From Sphingobacterium rhinopitheci (GTDB lineage Bacteria > Bacteroidota > Bacteroidia > Sphingobacteriales > Sphingobacteriaceae), in assembly GCF_022627575.1 (NCBI RefSeq), contig NZ_JADEYQ010000004.1, positions 59,075 through 123,074 of the forward strand: 64,000 bases of DNA, in the 5' to 3' direction. The translations under genes were made by a program, and so were the position numbers. Below are positions 46,935-55,271 of this stretch, piece after piece. The notes beneath the pieces were generated by a model that saw nothing but the letters and a program-made list of their open reading frames with translations, had not been told where the DNA came from and did not search any database. Each line of letters starts with the position of its first letter. Position 1 is the stretch's first letter.

Positions 46935-47723
46935 TTAGAAGATAGTTTTTGCACTTCCACCGTCCAAAGGGATCGATGTTCCCGTCAAAAAGGAAGCATA
47001 TTCAGATGCCAAGAAAGACACCAAATATCCATATTCCTTAGGCTCGCCTAATCTTTGTACGGGGATACTTGTTATACGTTGAGACTTTATATCATTCAAA
47101 GATACACCTTGTTTGTCCGCTTGCAAGCTCATCAAACTATTTAGCCTATCGGTATCAAAAGAACCCGTCAACACGGTATTTACAGTGATTCCATCTGCTG
47201 CAACCGCATTGGATAGTGATTTGGACCATGAGACCAAAGCTGTACGCATGGTATTTGACAACACCAATGTATCCTGTGGCTCTTTGACAGTCATAGAGCT
47301 AATATTAATGATACGACCAAATCCTTTTTTCTTCATTGCTATCAAGGCTAAATTACTGGTAAATACGGCATTTTGAAAAAGAAGATTAAAAGCTAATTCA
47401 TAGTCAGCCTCCACTTTCGTGGTTATATCGCCAGCGATAGGTCCATTGGTATTATTAACCAAAATATCAACCGTATTTGTTTCAAAAAATGAAGATATAA
47501 TAGCCTTATGCTTATCATAATCATTAAAATCAGTAACGATATACGTATGCAATTGTCCCTGAGATATATCCAATAAATTGATAGCATCTTTCAATTTATC
47601 TTCATTGCGCGCCATCAATACAATAGAAGCGCCACATTTGGCCAATTCAATAGCTACAGCAAGACCTATTCCGGCAGAGCTACCTCCTACTAAAGCCTTT
47701 TTGCCTTGTAATTTAATTTCCAT
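46935..47723 (-). CDS. SDR-family oxidoreductase with atypical active site
   Basis: 262 residues, Rossmann fold with GGSSAGIGLAVA near the start and NNTNGPIAG where classical SDRs have NNAG. The catalytic Ser is in NISSMTVKEP. The usual YxxxK is missing: the aligned stretch is LVLSNTMRTALVSW, with Ser/Asn and Arg in place of Tyr and Lys. A subgroup of SDRs shares this S-N-x-x-R pattern. The substrate is unknown. It starts 7 bases after the Nramp-UspA gene and is probably co-transcribed with it. Confidence 0.82.
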   Translation of the reverse strand: MEIKLQGKKALVGGSSAGIGLAVAIELAKCGASIVLMARNEDKLKDAINLLDISQGQLHTYIVTDFNDYDKHKAIISSFFETNTVDILVNNTNGPIAGDITTKVEADYELAFNLLFQNAVFTSNLALIAMKKKGFGRIINISSMTVKEPQDTLVLSNTMRTALVSWSKSLSNAVAADGITVNTVLTGSFDTDRLNSLMSLQADKQGVSLNDIKSQRITSIPVQRLGEPKEYGYLVSFLASEYASFLTGTSIPLDGGSAKTIF

Positions 47724-47730
47724 AAAATAA

Positions 47731-49632
47731 TTATTGTGCGATTAATACGGGTATCTTCACCGCGTGCCTTAATTTATTAACCGTTTCGCCAAATACAATA
47801 TCCTTTAGTCCGGTATGACCGTGTGATCCGACGATTAATAAATCTACAGATTCACGTTCTACTAAATTCTTTATGGCTTCAACACGGTCATTATATGTCA
47901 ATTCATAAGATACTTCAAATCCTTTTTCTCGCAAAAAAGAAACATACTTTTCCAATTGTAAAAGGTCATTTCGTGCTTCAAAATCATCTGTAATAGCACC
48001 GGTATATTTTACGGTAGCACTTTCTACAACATGTGTCAACAGAAATTGCCCCCCCGTATTTCCTATTCGCAATACTTGATTAATAACTTTTTCATCAGAA
48101 GGGGAAAAATCCAATGCAAGCAAGATTTTGGAAAATTTATCTGCTGCATTAAAAGTTAAATCCTCAAAATTAGCATGCACCTCTATTGCTACCGGCTTAT
48201 GCTTCATCAGCAAAGGATAGAAAACAGTCATCATCAACAATACCAATAATCCTAAACTCATAGTAAGTAAGAAAATCGTTAAAAAGATGTTATCAAACTC
48301 TTTAATCCACGTGGTTACTTCTTCATAAACCAACTTAAAGTTGAGCAATGCTATTATTATAGCGATCAGCCAAGAAAGAACAATTACTGTAGGTTTAATC
48401 GCAAATTCCCCCATCTTTTGTTTATCACTAACAACATGAATCAATGGAATAACAGCAAAGGCCAATTGCATACTTAGTATCACTTGACTAAATATCAATA
48501 GCTCACCTACCTTACTTTCTCCAGCCCACAATATCACTAATATTGCCGGTACTATCGCCAACAACCGTGTAATCAAACGACGTAAAAGAGGACTAATACG
48601 TAGACGCAAATATCCCTCCATTACAATTTGCCCTGCCAATGTACCCGTTATAGTAGAACTTTGTCCTGCCAGTATAAGCGCTATTGCAAATAGCTTAGAA
48701 GCCCAGGCCGTACCGAGCATTCCACCCAATAGGTGATAAGCATCTTCTAGATCTGCAACTTGATGTAGTCCATTTTTATGGAAAACAGAAGCGGCCAATA
48801 TCAAAATTGCAGCATTAACAAAAAATGCCATATTTAAGGCGACAGCACTATCTATAAAATTATACTTAATCGCCTTCTTGATGGATTCGCTATCTCGAGG
48901 TATCTTTCGCGTCTGTACAAGAGCACTATGCAAATATAGATTGTGCGGCATCACTGTGGCTCCTATTATACCTATAGCGATATATAAAGCGGCACCATTT
49001 GGTAATGATGGAATAAACCCTTTGGCCACTTGTACCATATCAGGCTTAGCAAGAAACATCTCTATTAAAAAACAGCCTCCTATAAGAGCAATAGTACCTA
49101 CGATAAATAGCTCCATTTTGCGCATTCCTAATTTTTGGAGATATAAAAGCAAAAAAGTATCAACGAAGCTGATTAATACCCCCCATATTAAGTCAATACC
49201 AAACAAGAGATTCAATCCTATTGCCATCCCTAATACCTCGGCAAGATCACAGGCTGCTATGGCTATTTCGGCAAGAAAATATAGGACATAATTCATCCGC
49301 TTAGGATAGGTTTCTCTATTGGCTTGAGCTAAATCACGTCCACGTACAATACCTAATCGGGCAGACAAACTTTGTAATAATAAAGCCATCAGATTGCTCA
49401 TCAATAATACCCATAACAAGGTATATCCAAATGCCGATCCTCCCGCCAAATCTGTAGCCCAATTACCGGGATCCATATACCCCACAGAAATCAAATAAGC
49501 CGGTCCTACAAAGCTAATTATACGTTTGAATCTAGACTTACCTTTGTACACATGAACACTTTCGTGTACATCATCTAATGATTTATGGCTATTATTATGA
49601 GGCATTAACAATATATTTTTCTTAGGATTCAA
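47731..49632 (-). CDS. Nramp-family divalent metal transporter fused to a UspA domain
   Basis: 633 residues. The first about 465 residues carry eleven or so helices with the Nramp metal motif DPGNWATD in helix 1 and MPHNLYLHS in helix 6, which coordinate manganese or iron. The last about 145 residues are a universal-stress-protein domain (KILLALDFSPSDEKV, then VGSHGHTGLKDIVFGETVNKL) with the ATP-binding G-x2-G-x9-G-S/T pattern. The start may instead be Met11 (49602). Fused UspA domains could tune transport to energy state. The SDR gene follows after 7 bases. Confidence 0.9.
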   Translation of the reverse strand: MNPKKNILLMPHNNSHKSLDDVHESVHVYKGKSRFKRIISFVGPAYLISVGYMDPGNWATDLAGGSAFGYTLLWVLLMSNLMALLLQSLSARLGIVRGRDLAQANRETYPKRMNYVLYFLAEIAIAACDLAEVLGMAIGLNLLFGIDLIWGVLISFVDTFLLLYLQKLGMRKMELFIVGTIALIGGCFLIEMFLAKPDMVQVAKGFIPSLPNGAALYIAIGIIGATVMPHNLYLHSALVQTRKIPRDSESIKKAIKYNFIDSAVALNMAFFVNAAILILAASVFHKNGLHQVADLEDAYHLLGGMLGTAWASKLFAIALILAGQSSTITGTLAGQIVMEGYLRLRISPLLRRLITRLLAIVPAILVILWAGESKVGELLIFSQVILSMQLAFAVIPLIHVVSDKQKMGEFAIKPTVIVLSWLIAIIIALLNFKLVYEEVTTWIKEFDNIFLTIFLLTMSLGLLVLLMMTVFYPLLMKHKPVAIEVHANFEDLTFNAADKFSKILLALDFSPSDEKVINQVLRIGNTGGQFLLTHVVESATVKYTGAITDDFEARNDLLQLEKYVSFLREKGFEVSYELTYNDRVEAIKNLVERESVDLLIVGSHGHTGLKDIVFGETVNKLRHAVKIPVLIAQ

Positions 49633-49800
49633 ATGTACTAAAAATCAATAGTACAGAAGAAAGCAAATATGAAACCAAGAAAGCTAATTTTTAAAATGGT
49701 GTAATTATTGCGATGGAAATTAAATTGAATATAAACTGTTGTTGCATAATTATGAAATATATTAGTTATATTTATTTTACCAATTTAAACGAGAAAAGCT

Positions 49801-50175
49801 ATGCAGACGAAAACTGAATTTTTGATCTGGGATAAAATAGTCAATAGCGCAAAGCAAAAATTTGACTATAATCAATACCTGAGTTTTTTTGAAGACCCAA
49901 AGATATATGATCAGCTACTGCTTCATATCATTATTGCGTTTGCTTCAGGAGAGAGCCATGAAGCAATAGCTACCAATCTTCACAACGAGCTACACCATAT
50001 AGGTTTTACAATGCGTGAGGATGAAGTAGCCGAATTAATCGAAGATAAGCATATCGTTTTTAGTAGTGAAATATATGCGGCATACCTTACTTTTTCTATG
50101 ATGGAACATGAGCATAGCGAATTTGAAATCTTAGGCTATGTTACCGATCTGCTTGAAAGTCCCAAAGTATATTGA
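49801..50175 (+). CDS. hypothetical acidic protein
   Basis: 124 residues, soluble, helix-rich and acidic, with no signal peptide or membrane helix. Motif-like stretches are QYLSFFEDPKIYDQLL and SMMEHEHSEFEILGYV. I do not recognise the family. It is divergent from the Nramp-UspA gene with a shared upstream region of about 170 bases, and it precedes a small membrane protein. Confidence 0.6.
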   Translation: MQTKTEFLIWDKIVNSAKQKFDYNQYLSFFEDPKIYDQLLLHIIIAFASGESHEAIATNLHNELHHIGFTMREDEVAELIEDKHIVFSSEIYAAYLTFSMMEHEHSEFEILGYVTDLLESPKVY

Positions 50176-50230
50176 TTTATGTAGGTAAAGATATTTTTAT
50201 TTGTATTTTCACGGTACAAATCGAAATTAC

Positions 50231-50569
50231 ATGCTTAATTACATCTATTTTTTAACTTTTTGGCTATGCCAAATTGGTTCTAGTATATTATTTAAATTTG
50301 GTGGGCAACATCCAAAATATCATTGGCATACGCTAATTATTGGAAACATAATTCTATTGATAGCGAGTTGGTTTTTGGTTCAACTATTTAAAAATGTATC
50401 TCAACCAATCGTCATAGCACTATGCTCTGGGGGTACATTTATTAGTGTGCAATTAGCGATGGCCTTATTTTTTAAAGTTCCGCTATCGTGGGTACAGATA
50501 TTAGGCGTATTTGTCATCGTCGTAGGGATGGTCCTCGTTACATTTGGGGACAAAAATGCGACTATATAA
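50231..50569 (+). CDS. small four-helix membrane protein, SMR/EamA-like
   Basis: 112 residues from ATG 50231; the frame opens 30 bases upstream without a helix-compatible start. Four helices (about 3-20, 32-52, 58-78 and 85-105) resemble half of an EamA transporter or an SMR protein (SWVQILGVFVIVVGMVLV). The membrane Glu14 of EmrE is not present in helix 1, so drug/proton antiport is doubtful. It is followed by two hairpins. Confidence 0.65.
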   Translation: MLNYIYFLTFWLCQIGSSILFKFGGQHPKYHWHTLIIGNIILLIASWFLVQLFKNVSQPIVIALCSGGTFISVQLAMALFFKVPLSWVQILGVFVIVVGMVLVTFGDKNATI

Positions 50570-50658
50570 TATGGTCTATTTTCAGGTAAGCACTAATTAC
50601 ACGAAGGACTGTATTAACATATAAATAGCATAATAAATTACTTTATAAAAGTGTAATT

Positions 50659-50700
50659 AACCTTAAATAGCAAACAATTACACGTTCGCTATTTAAGGTT
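50659..50700. terminator. first of two tandem hairpins before carA end
   Basis: A perfect 13-bp stem (50659-50671 with 50688-50700, core AACCTTAAATAGC) with a 16-base loop, likely for the small membrane protein gene. Confidence 0.75.
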
Positions 50701-50703
50701 TGA

Positions 50704-50750
50704 ATATAAACACAAATAGCTCGGATGGACCGAGCTATTTGTGTTTATAT
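50704..50750. terminator. second tandem hairpin, terminator of carA
   Basis: A perfect 21-bp stem (50704-50724 with 50730-50750) with loop ATGGA. It is one of the longest stems in the window and ends 11 bases from the carA stop. Confidence 0.88.
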
Positions 50751-50761
50751 CTTTTACAAGA

Positions 50762-51862
50762 TTATCCTTTAATCATGGAGATAAAGTCATCAAATAAGTA
50801 ACGTGAATCGTGAGGACCTGGAGAAGATTCAGGGTGATATTGTACCGAGAATGCTTTTTTACCTTTCACACGAATACCTTCGATAGATTGATCATTCAGG
50901 TTGATATGTGTTACTTCAATAGTTTCAGAATTATCAATATCTTCTTTTATTACACCAAAACCATGGTTCTGAGAAGTAATCTCACAACGATTAGCGATAA
51001 TATTTTTTACAGGGTGGTTGATACCACGGTGCCCATTAAACATTTTTTGTGTACGAATATCATTCGCTAACGCTAAAATTTGGTGTCCTAAACAAATACC
51101 GAACATAGGTTTGTCTGCAGCTAATATTTCTTTTACTGTAGCGATAGCATAATCCATTGCTGATGGATCACCAGGACCATTAGAGATAAAATATCCTTGC
51201 GCACCCCAAGCTTCCATTTCTGCAAATGAAGTCTTCGCAGGAAATACTTTAGCGTATACCTCTCTAGCATCAAAATTGCGTAAGATATTTCGCTTAATAC
51301 CTAAATCTAATACTGCCACACGTACTGGAGCATCTTCATTACCGTAAAAATAAGGCTCTTTCGTAGTTACATTAGATGAAAGTTCTAATCCAGCCATTGA
51401 AGGTACTTTTGCTAATTCAGCTTTTAAAGATTCTATATCCAAATTTTCAGAAGAAATAATTGCATTCATAGCACCTTTGTCACGAATATGACGCACCAAA
51501 GAACGAGTATCAATATCCGAAATACCAACTAAATTACCTTCTTCAAAATACGTTTGAATAGATTCATCTGCCATCTTACGGCTATAGTTAATATTATAGT
51601 TCTTACAAACTAAACCTGCAATTTGAATTTTGTCTGATTCAGCATCATCCTCATCAATACCGTAGTTACCAATATGCGCATTGGTAGTCACCATTATTTG
51701 CCCATAGTAAGAAGGATCTGTAAAGATCTCTTGATATCCCGTTGTCCCTGTGTTGAAACAAATCTCACCAGTAGTAGTGCCAATTTTTCCGGCTGCTTTA
51801 CCTTCAAATACGGTTCCATCTTCTAATACTAAAATCGCGGGTAATTTACTGTAGTTGGTCAT
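50762..51862 (-). CDS. carA: carbamoyl-phosphate synthase small subunit
   Basis: 366 residues from ATG 51862; a 30-codon upstream extension overlaps the promoter region and is not family-like. The N-terminal domain (ILVLEDGTVFEGKAAG, GEICFNTGTTGYQEI) is followed by a class I glutaminase: nucleophile Cys in GICLGHQILALAND and the His-Glu pair in YHPESSPGP. It supplies ammonia from glutamine to CarB for arginine and pyrimidine synthesis. carB is not adjacent on the side visible here. A distinct promoter arrangement lies upstream at 51921-51948. Confidence 0.95.
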   Translation of the reverse strand: MTNYSKLPAILVLEDGTVFEGKAAGKIGTTTGEICFNTGTTGYQEIFTDPSYYGQIMVTTNAHIGNYGIDEDDAESDKIQIAGLVCKNYNINYSRKMADESIQTYFEEGNLVGISDIDTRSLVRHIRDKGAMNAIISSENLDIESLKAELAKVPSMAGLELSSNVTTKEPYFYGNEDAPVRVAVLDLGIKRNILRNFDAREVYAKVFPAKTSFAEMEAWGAQGYFISNGPGDPSAMDYAIATVKEILAADKPMFGICLGHQILALANDIRTQKMFNGHRGINHPVKNIIANRCEITSQNHGFGVIKEDIDNSETIEVTHINLNDQSIEGIRVKGKKAFSVQYHPESSPGPHDSRYLFDDFISMIKG

Positions 51863-51920
51863 TCTATATATTAATATAATAATTTCTTTTCTTTTCCTGG
51901 TGAAACAAAATTTCGAACAT

Positions 51921-51948
51921 AAAAAAAGCCCAAAACGGGCCAAATATA
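51921..51948 (-). promoter_or_regulatory. carA promoter with U-rich initial transcript
   Basis: On the minus strand TATATTTG (51948-51941) fits the TAnnTTTG -7 box exactly. It is followed by GCCCGTTTTGGGC and seven T residues. From the usual spacing the first transcribed bases would be about GUUUUGGGC. A GCCC/GGGC dyad overlaps the predicted start. The start site is inferred, not known. Confidence 0.5.
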
Positions 51949-52059
51949 TCAAATAAATGATATCTCAATAGTTACATTGAATAATGGGTCTTTATAAACC
52001 AAGTCGAATGCTTCATTTTTCACAGTGGACAAAGGTATGAATAAATAGTAAAAACTAAA

Positions 52060-52100
52060 AAGAGAAATGCAAAAAACTTATTCTTATTTACATTTCTCTT
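52060..52100 (-). terminator. terminator of the holA-ywbE unit
   Basis: A 10-bp stem (AAGAGAAATG, 52060-52069 with 52091-52100) with a 21-base A/T-rich loop, 12 bases after the ywbE stop. Confidence 0.65.
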
Positions 52101-52111
52101 ACTATTGAAGA

Positions 52112-52315
52112 TTAATCTTCTTCAATTATTTCTTGAACACGCCCAATCTGGCCGTCATCAAGACGTACTTTGATACCTCTATGATGAACTGGTGCCGATG
52201 TCAACAGATCTTTAACTATCCCCTCTGTAAGAATACCTGTGCGTTGATCTTTCTTCAAAATGATATTAACCAACATACCTGGTCTTATATCTGCTCTTCT
52301 CTTTCCGTCTTTCAT
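52112..52315 (-). CDS. YwbE-family protein
   Basis: 67 residues, matching the YwbE family in length and pattern: RADIRPGMLVNIILKKDQRTGILTEGIVKDLLT, then HHRGIKVRLDDGQIGRVQEI. A small beta-barrel KOW-like fold is likely and an RNA link has been suggested by fold only. No function is established. It starts 5 bases after the outer-membrane protein gene stop and is the last gene of a holA unit. Confidence 0.88.
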   Translation of the reverse strand: MKDGKRRADIRPGMLVNIILKKDQRTGILTEGIVKDLLTSAPVHHRGIKVRLDDGQIGRVQEIIEED

Positions 52316-52320
52316 TTAAA

Positions 52321-52893
52321 TTATTTTAATAGTATACCCACAGAAATATTAAACTGTTGATGTTGAAATTTTTTGCCTATATCAATACGATTGCCGGCCA
52401 ACTCTTGGTATCCATATGCTGCCGACACAGTCCAATCAATATTACTAGGGTTTTCATGAAGATAGAAAAATCCACCTTTAAATAAAAAACCCTTATCATA
52501 TTTGGCCGCTATACTAGGCGCATAGCCCGCATTTGCGAACATACCAATTTTTGAATTGGCATTAAACTCACCAAAAGGTAATCTCCCATCCACGAAAATA
52601 GGAAATAATTGACGATCATATCTCGCAATTTCCCCTACTTTAGCATGATAAGGATCATTAGTTTGATAATTCCCTTTTAGCTGTTCAGTACCGACTCCAA
52701 GCCCCAAATAAGCACGATCATTATAATTTTTGCCAAAAACAAAACTAGCTGAGTAACCGCTGAAAGCACCTGTATACCCTTCATTAGCAAAACCTATGTT
52801 TGCGCCCCCTTGTATTAAGGTGTAAAAAGAAGATTGCGCTTTCGCTCCAAATGAAGCAATCAATAAAGATGACAAAAGAAAAAATTTATTCAT
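52321..52893 (-). CDS. predicted outer-membrane beta-barrel protein
   Basis: 190 residues. Signal peptide about 1-19 (ending GAKAQS), then alternating hydrophobic/polar strands rich in Tyr, Phe and Gly, consistent with a small eight-stranded barrel (porin family, OmpW- or OmpA-barrel-like). The C-terminus NISVGILLK lacks the usual terminal aromatic. It lies 16 bases after holA and 5 before ywbE. The specific function is unknown. Confidence 0.7.
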   Translation of the reverse strand: MNKFFLLSSLLIASFGAKAQSSFYTLIQGGANIGFANEGYTGAFSGYSASFVFGKNYNDRAYLGLGVGTEQLKGNYQTNDPYHAKVGEIARYDRQLFPIFVDGRLPFGEFNANSKIGMFANAGYAPSIAAKYDKGFLFKGGFFYLHENPSNIDWTVSAAYGYQELAGNRIDIGKKFQHQQFNISVGILLK

Positions 52894-52909
52894 TGTTAAG
52901 TTAAAAGTA

Positions 52910-53920
52910 TCAGTTTAGAATCTTAAATATCATTTCACGCATCAGATCACCATCGCTCGTATTGGGTCCGGCATTAAGGCCTTTAGATTTGAGATCATAC
53001 TCCCTTAATACAGTAATAACATCAAATAATTTTCTTCGATTAAAATTTCGTGCTGCTAAATCATACTCTTTCGTAAAAAAAGGATGTACCCCCAGCTCCT
53101 TTGCAACAGCAGCAGATGACTTGTCCGTGAGGTAATGATAACGCAATAACTTTGTAAAATATCCTCCCAGAGAACCTACCACTAGCACAAAAGGATTCGC
53201 TTTTGGATTGGAGGCAAAGTAATCTACTATTTGAATCGCTTTGACAACATCGCGCTTACCCAATGCAGTGTTTAATTCGAAGATATTGAAGTCCTTGCTG
53301 ATACCGATATTCTGCTCTATATCATGAACCGTTATTTCGCGATCTTTGGGTACATTAAGCACTAATTTCTGTGCTTCATTGGCTACTTTAGAAAGATCCG
53401 TACCCAAATAATCAGCCATTAAAGCAGCTGCTTGTGGATGTATGCGATGACCTGTACGTTGCAATTCATCGACAATCCAGGGAGCTACTTTATTGTCATA
53501 TAGCTTGTCGGACTCAAAAGCTATCCCTTTTTTTTCTATAGCCTTATAAAGCTTTGTTCTTTTATCAAATTTGCCGTGTTTAAAGGCAAAAACCAAAATC
53601 GTCGTAGGCGTTGGGTTCTCGACATATTTGGCTATAAAATCATCATCACCTTTCCATTTTAATCCTTGCGCTTCCTTTACGATGATGACTTGATAATCGC
53701 TCATCATAGGATACCGCTTAGCAGCGCTTACTATCGATACAAAATCGACTTCTTTCCCATACATTATCGTCTGGTCAAAACCTTTCTGCGCATCATTGAG
53801 CACAGAATTCTCAATACTATTACTGATTAAATCTATATAATACGCTTCCTCGCCATGCAGTAAATACAGCGGTTTGAATTTGCGTTGTTTGATATCACTA
53901 AGTATAGTCTGTGCACTCAT
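52910..53920 (-). CDS. holA: DNA polymerase III delta subunit
   Basis: 336 residues of the HolA family: N-terminal PLYLLHGEEAYYIDLI, a central AAA-like region (TTILVFAFKHGKFDKRTKLYKAIEKKG), and the helical collar ending in DGDLMREMIFKIL. It opens the beta clamp during clamp loading. It is divergent from an HsdR-N nuclease gene and leads a unit with an outer-membrane protein and ywbE. Confidence 0.92.
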   Translation of the reverse strand: MSAQTILSDIKQRKFKPLYLLHGEEAYYIDLISNSIENSVLNDAQKGFDQTIMYGKEVDFVSIVSAAKRYPMMSDYQVIIVKEAQGLKWKGDDDFIAKYVENPTPTTILVFAFKHGKFDKRTKLYKAIEKKGIAFESDKLYDNKVAPWIVDELQRTGHRIHPQAAALMADYLGTDLSKVANEAQKLVLNVPKDREITVHDIEQNIGISKDFNIFELNTALGKRDVVKAIQIVDYFASNPKANPFVLVVGSLGGYFTKLLRYHYLTDKSSAAVAKELGVHPFFTKEYDLAARNFNRRKLFDVITVLREYDLKSKGLNAGPNTSDGDLMREMIFKILN

Positions 53921-54028
53921 AATAATGCGAAAATACTCATTTCAAATGGAAAAATAACATCGATACAATCTATATCGCACAGCATCAAAGATAGCTCTTG
54001 AAGATTTTTAATTATGCCAGATTTTTTG

Positions 54029-54036
54029 TATTTTTG
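54029..54036 (+). promoter_or_regulatory. -7 box directly before the HsdR-N gene
   Basis: TATTTTTG fits TAnnTTTG exactly and ends only 3 bases before ATG 54040, which predicts a leaderless or nearly leaderless transcript. Confidence 0.5.
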
Positions 54037-54039
54037 CCT

Positions 54040-54501
54040 ATGTTTAGGCCCATACCATTAAACTTACCCCCTGCTCCGCTTAAATTGACGCAGAATCGAG
54101 ACAAAATGTATGTTTTTGATATTTTAAGGAAGAAAAATCTCATTTTAACTCCTGAAGAATGGGTAAGGCAACATTGGATTCATTGCCTACATGCCCATAA
54201 GTCATACCCTATGTCATTAATGAAAACTGAAGGTGGTTTGATTATGAATGACCTGCAAAAACGATCTGATTTATTAATTTACAATAACCATGGCGAAAAA
54301 ATCCTCTTAGCAGAGTTTAAGGCACCATCAGTAAAAATAACATCAAGCACTTTCGAACAAATAAGTAACTACAACACGGTCCATAAGATACCTTTACTAT
54401 TAGTTAGCAATGGTATTGATCATTATTATTGTAAAATAAATTTTAATTTAGGAACGTACGAATTTATTTCTGATCTACCTATTTACAATAAGCAGACATA
54501 A
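54040..54501 (+). CDS. stand-alone HsdR N-terminal-type (PD-D/ExK) nuclease domain protein
   Basis: 153 residues from ATG 54040. The start MFRPIPLNLP and EEWVRQHWI are typical of the HSDR_N family. The nuclease core is visible: Asp77 in KRSDLLIY, and Glu92-x-Lys94 in LLAEFKAP. No helicase, methylase or specificity gene is near, so it is not part of a restriction operon. Such single-domain proteins are commonly found next to holA in Bacteroidota. The role is unknown; a DNA-repair or replication link is inferred from context only. Confidence 0.82.
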   Translation: MFRPIPLNLPPAPLKLTQNRDKMYVFDILRKKNLILTPEEWVRQHWIHCLHAHKSYPMSLMKTEGGLIMNDLQKRSDLLIYNNHGEKILLAEFKAPSVKITSSTFEQISNYNTVHKIPLLLVSNGIDHYYCKINFNLGTYEFISDLPIYNKQT

Positions 54502-54570
54502 AAGTTATTTATATTTGAGAAAAACAGTTTATATTAGTCTTAAATTTTAATACAGAAGAAAATTACAACA

Positions 54571-55269
54571 ATGAATATAGATAAAAACGAATTTAGAAAA
54601 TACGCTATAAAGCACCATAGAATTGGTTCTCAGCATGTAGATGGTTTTATCGCTAGAGCACAAACGTCAATACCTACAAACTTGACACCATACATCGTAG
54701 AGGAACGTCAATTGAACGTTGCTCAAATGGATGTATTCTCTCGTTTGATGATGGATCGTATTATTTTCTTAGGGGATGGTATCAATGATCAAGTTGCAAA
54801 CATCATTCAGGCACAACTATTGTTCCTTCAATCAACAGATGCACAACGTGATATACAGATATATATCAACTCTCCAGGAGGAAGTGTTTATGCAGGATTA
54901 GGGATATACGATACCATGCAATATATCACACCAGATGTAGCTACAATCTGTACAGGTATCGCAGCTTCTATGGGTGCTGTATTATTAGTTGCTGGCGCCA
55001 AAGGTAAACGTGCAGCATTGAGACACTCACGTGTGATGATTCACCAGCCATCAGGTGGTGCACAAGGTGTAGCTTCAGATATGGAAATTAATCTTCGCGA
55101 GATGATGAAATTGAAAGAAGAATTATATACCATTATTTCTGATCACTCGGGTCAAACTTATGATTGGGTAGAAAAATCTTCTGATCGTGACTATTGGATG
55201 CGTGCTGCTGAGGCGAAAGAATTTGGGATGATAGATGAGGTATTAGTACCTAAAAAAGAGATTAAATAA
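54571..55269 (+). CDS. clpP: ClpP, ATP-dependent Clp protease proteolytic subunit
   Basis: 232 residues. The catalytic triad is Ser133 in IAASMGAV, His158 in VMIHQPSGG and probably Asp207 in SDRDYWM. The first about 30 residues are longer than in E. coli and could include a propeptide. It forms the tetradecameric chamber fed by ClpX, whose gene follows after 2 bases. Confidence 0.96.
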   Translation: MNIDKNEFRKYAIKHHRIGSQHVDGFIARAQTSIPTNLTPYIVEERQLNVAQMDVFSRLMMDRIIFLGDGINDQVANIIQAQLLFLQSTDAQRDIQIYINSPGGSVYAGLGIYDTMQYITPDVATICTGIAASMGAVLLVAGAKGKRAALRHSRVMIHQPSGGAQGVASDMEINLREMMKLKEELYTIISDHSGQTYDWVEKSSDRDYWMRAAEAKEFGMIDEVLVPKKEIK

Positions 55270-55271
55270 GA

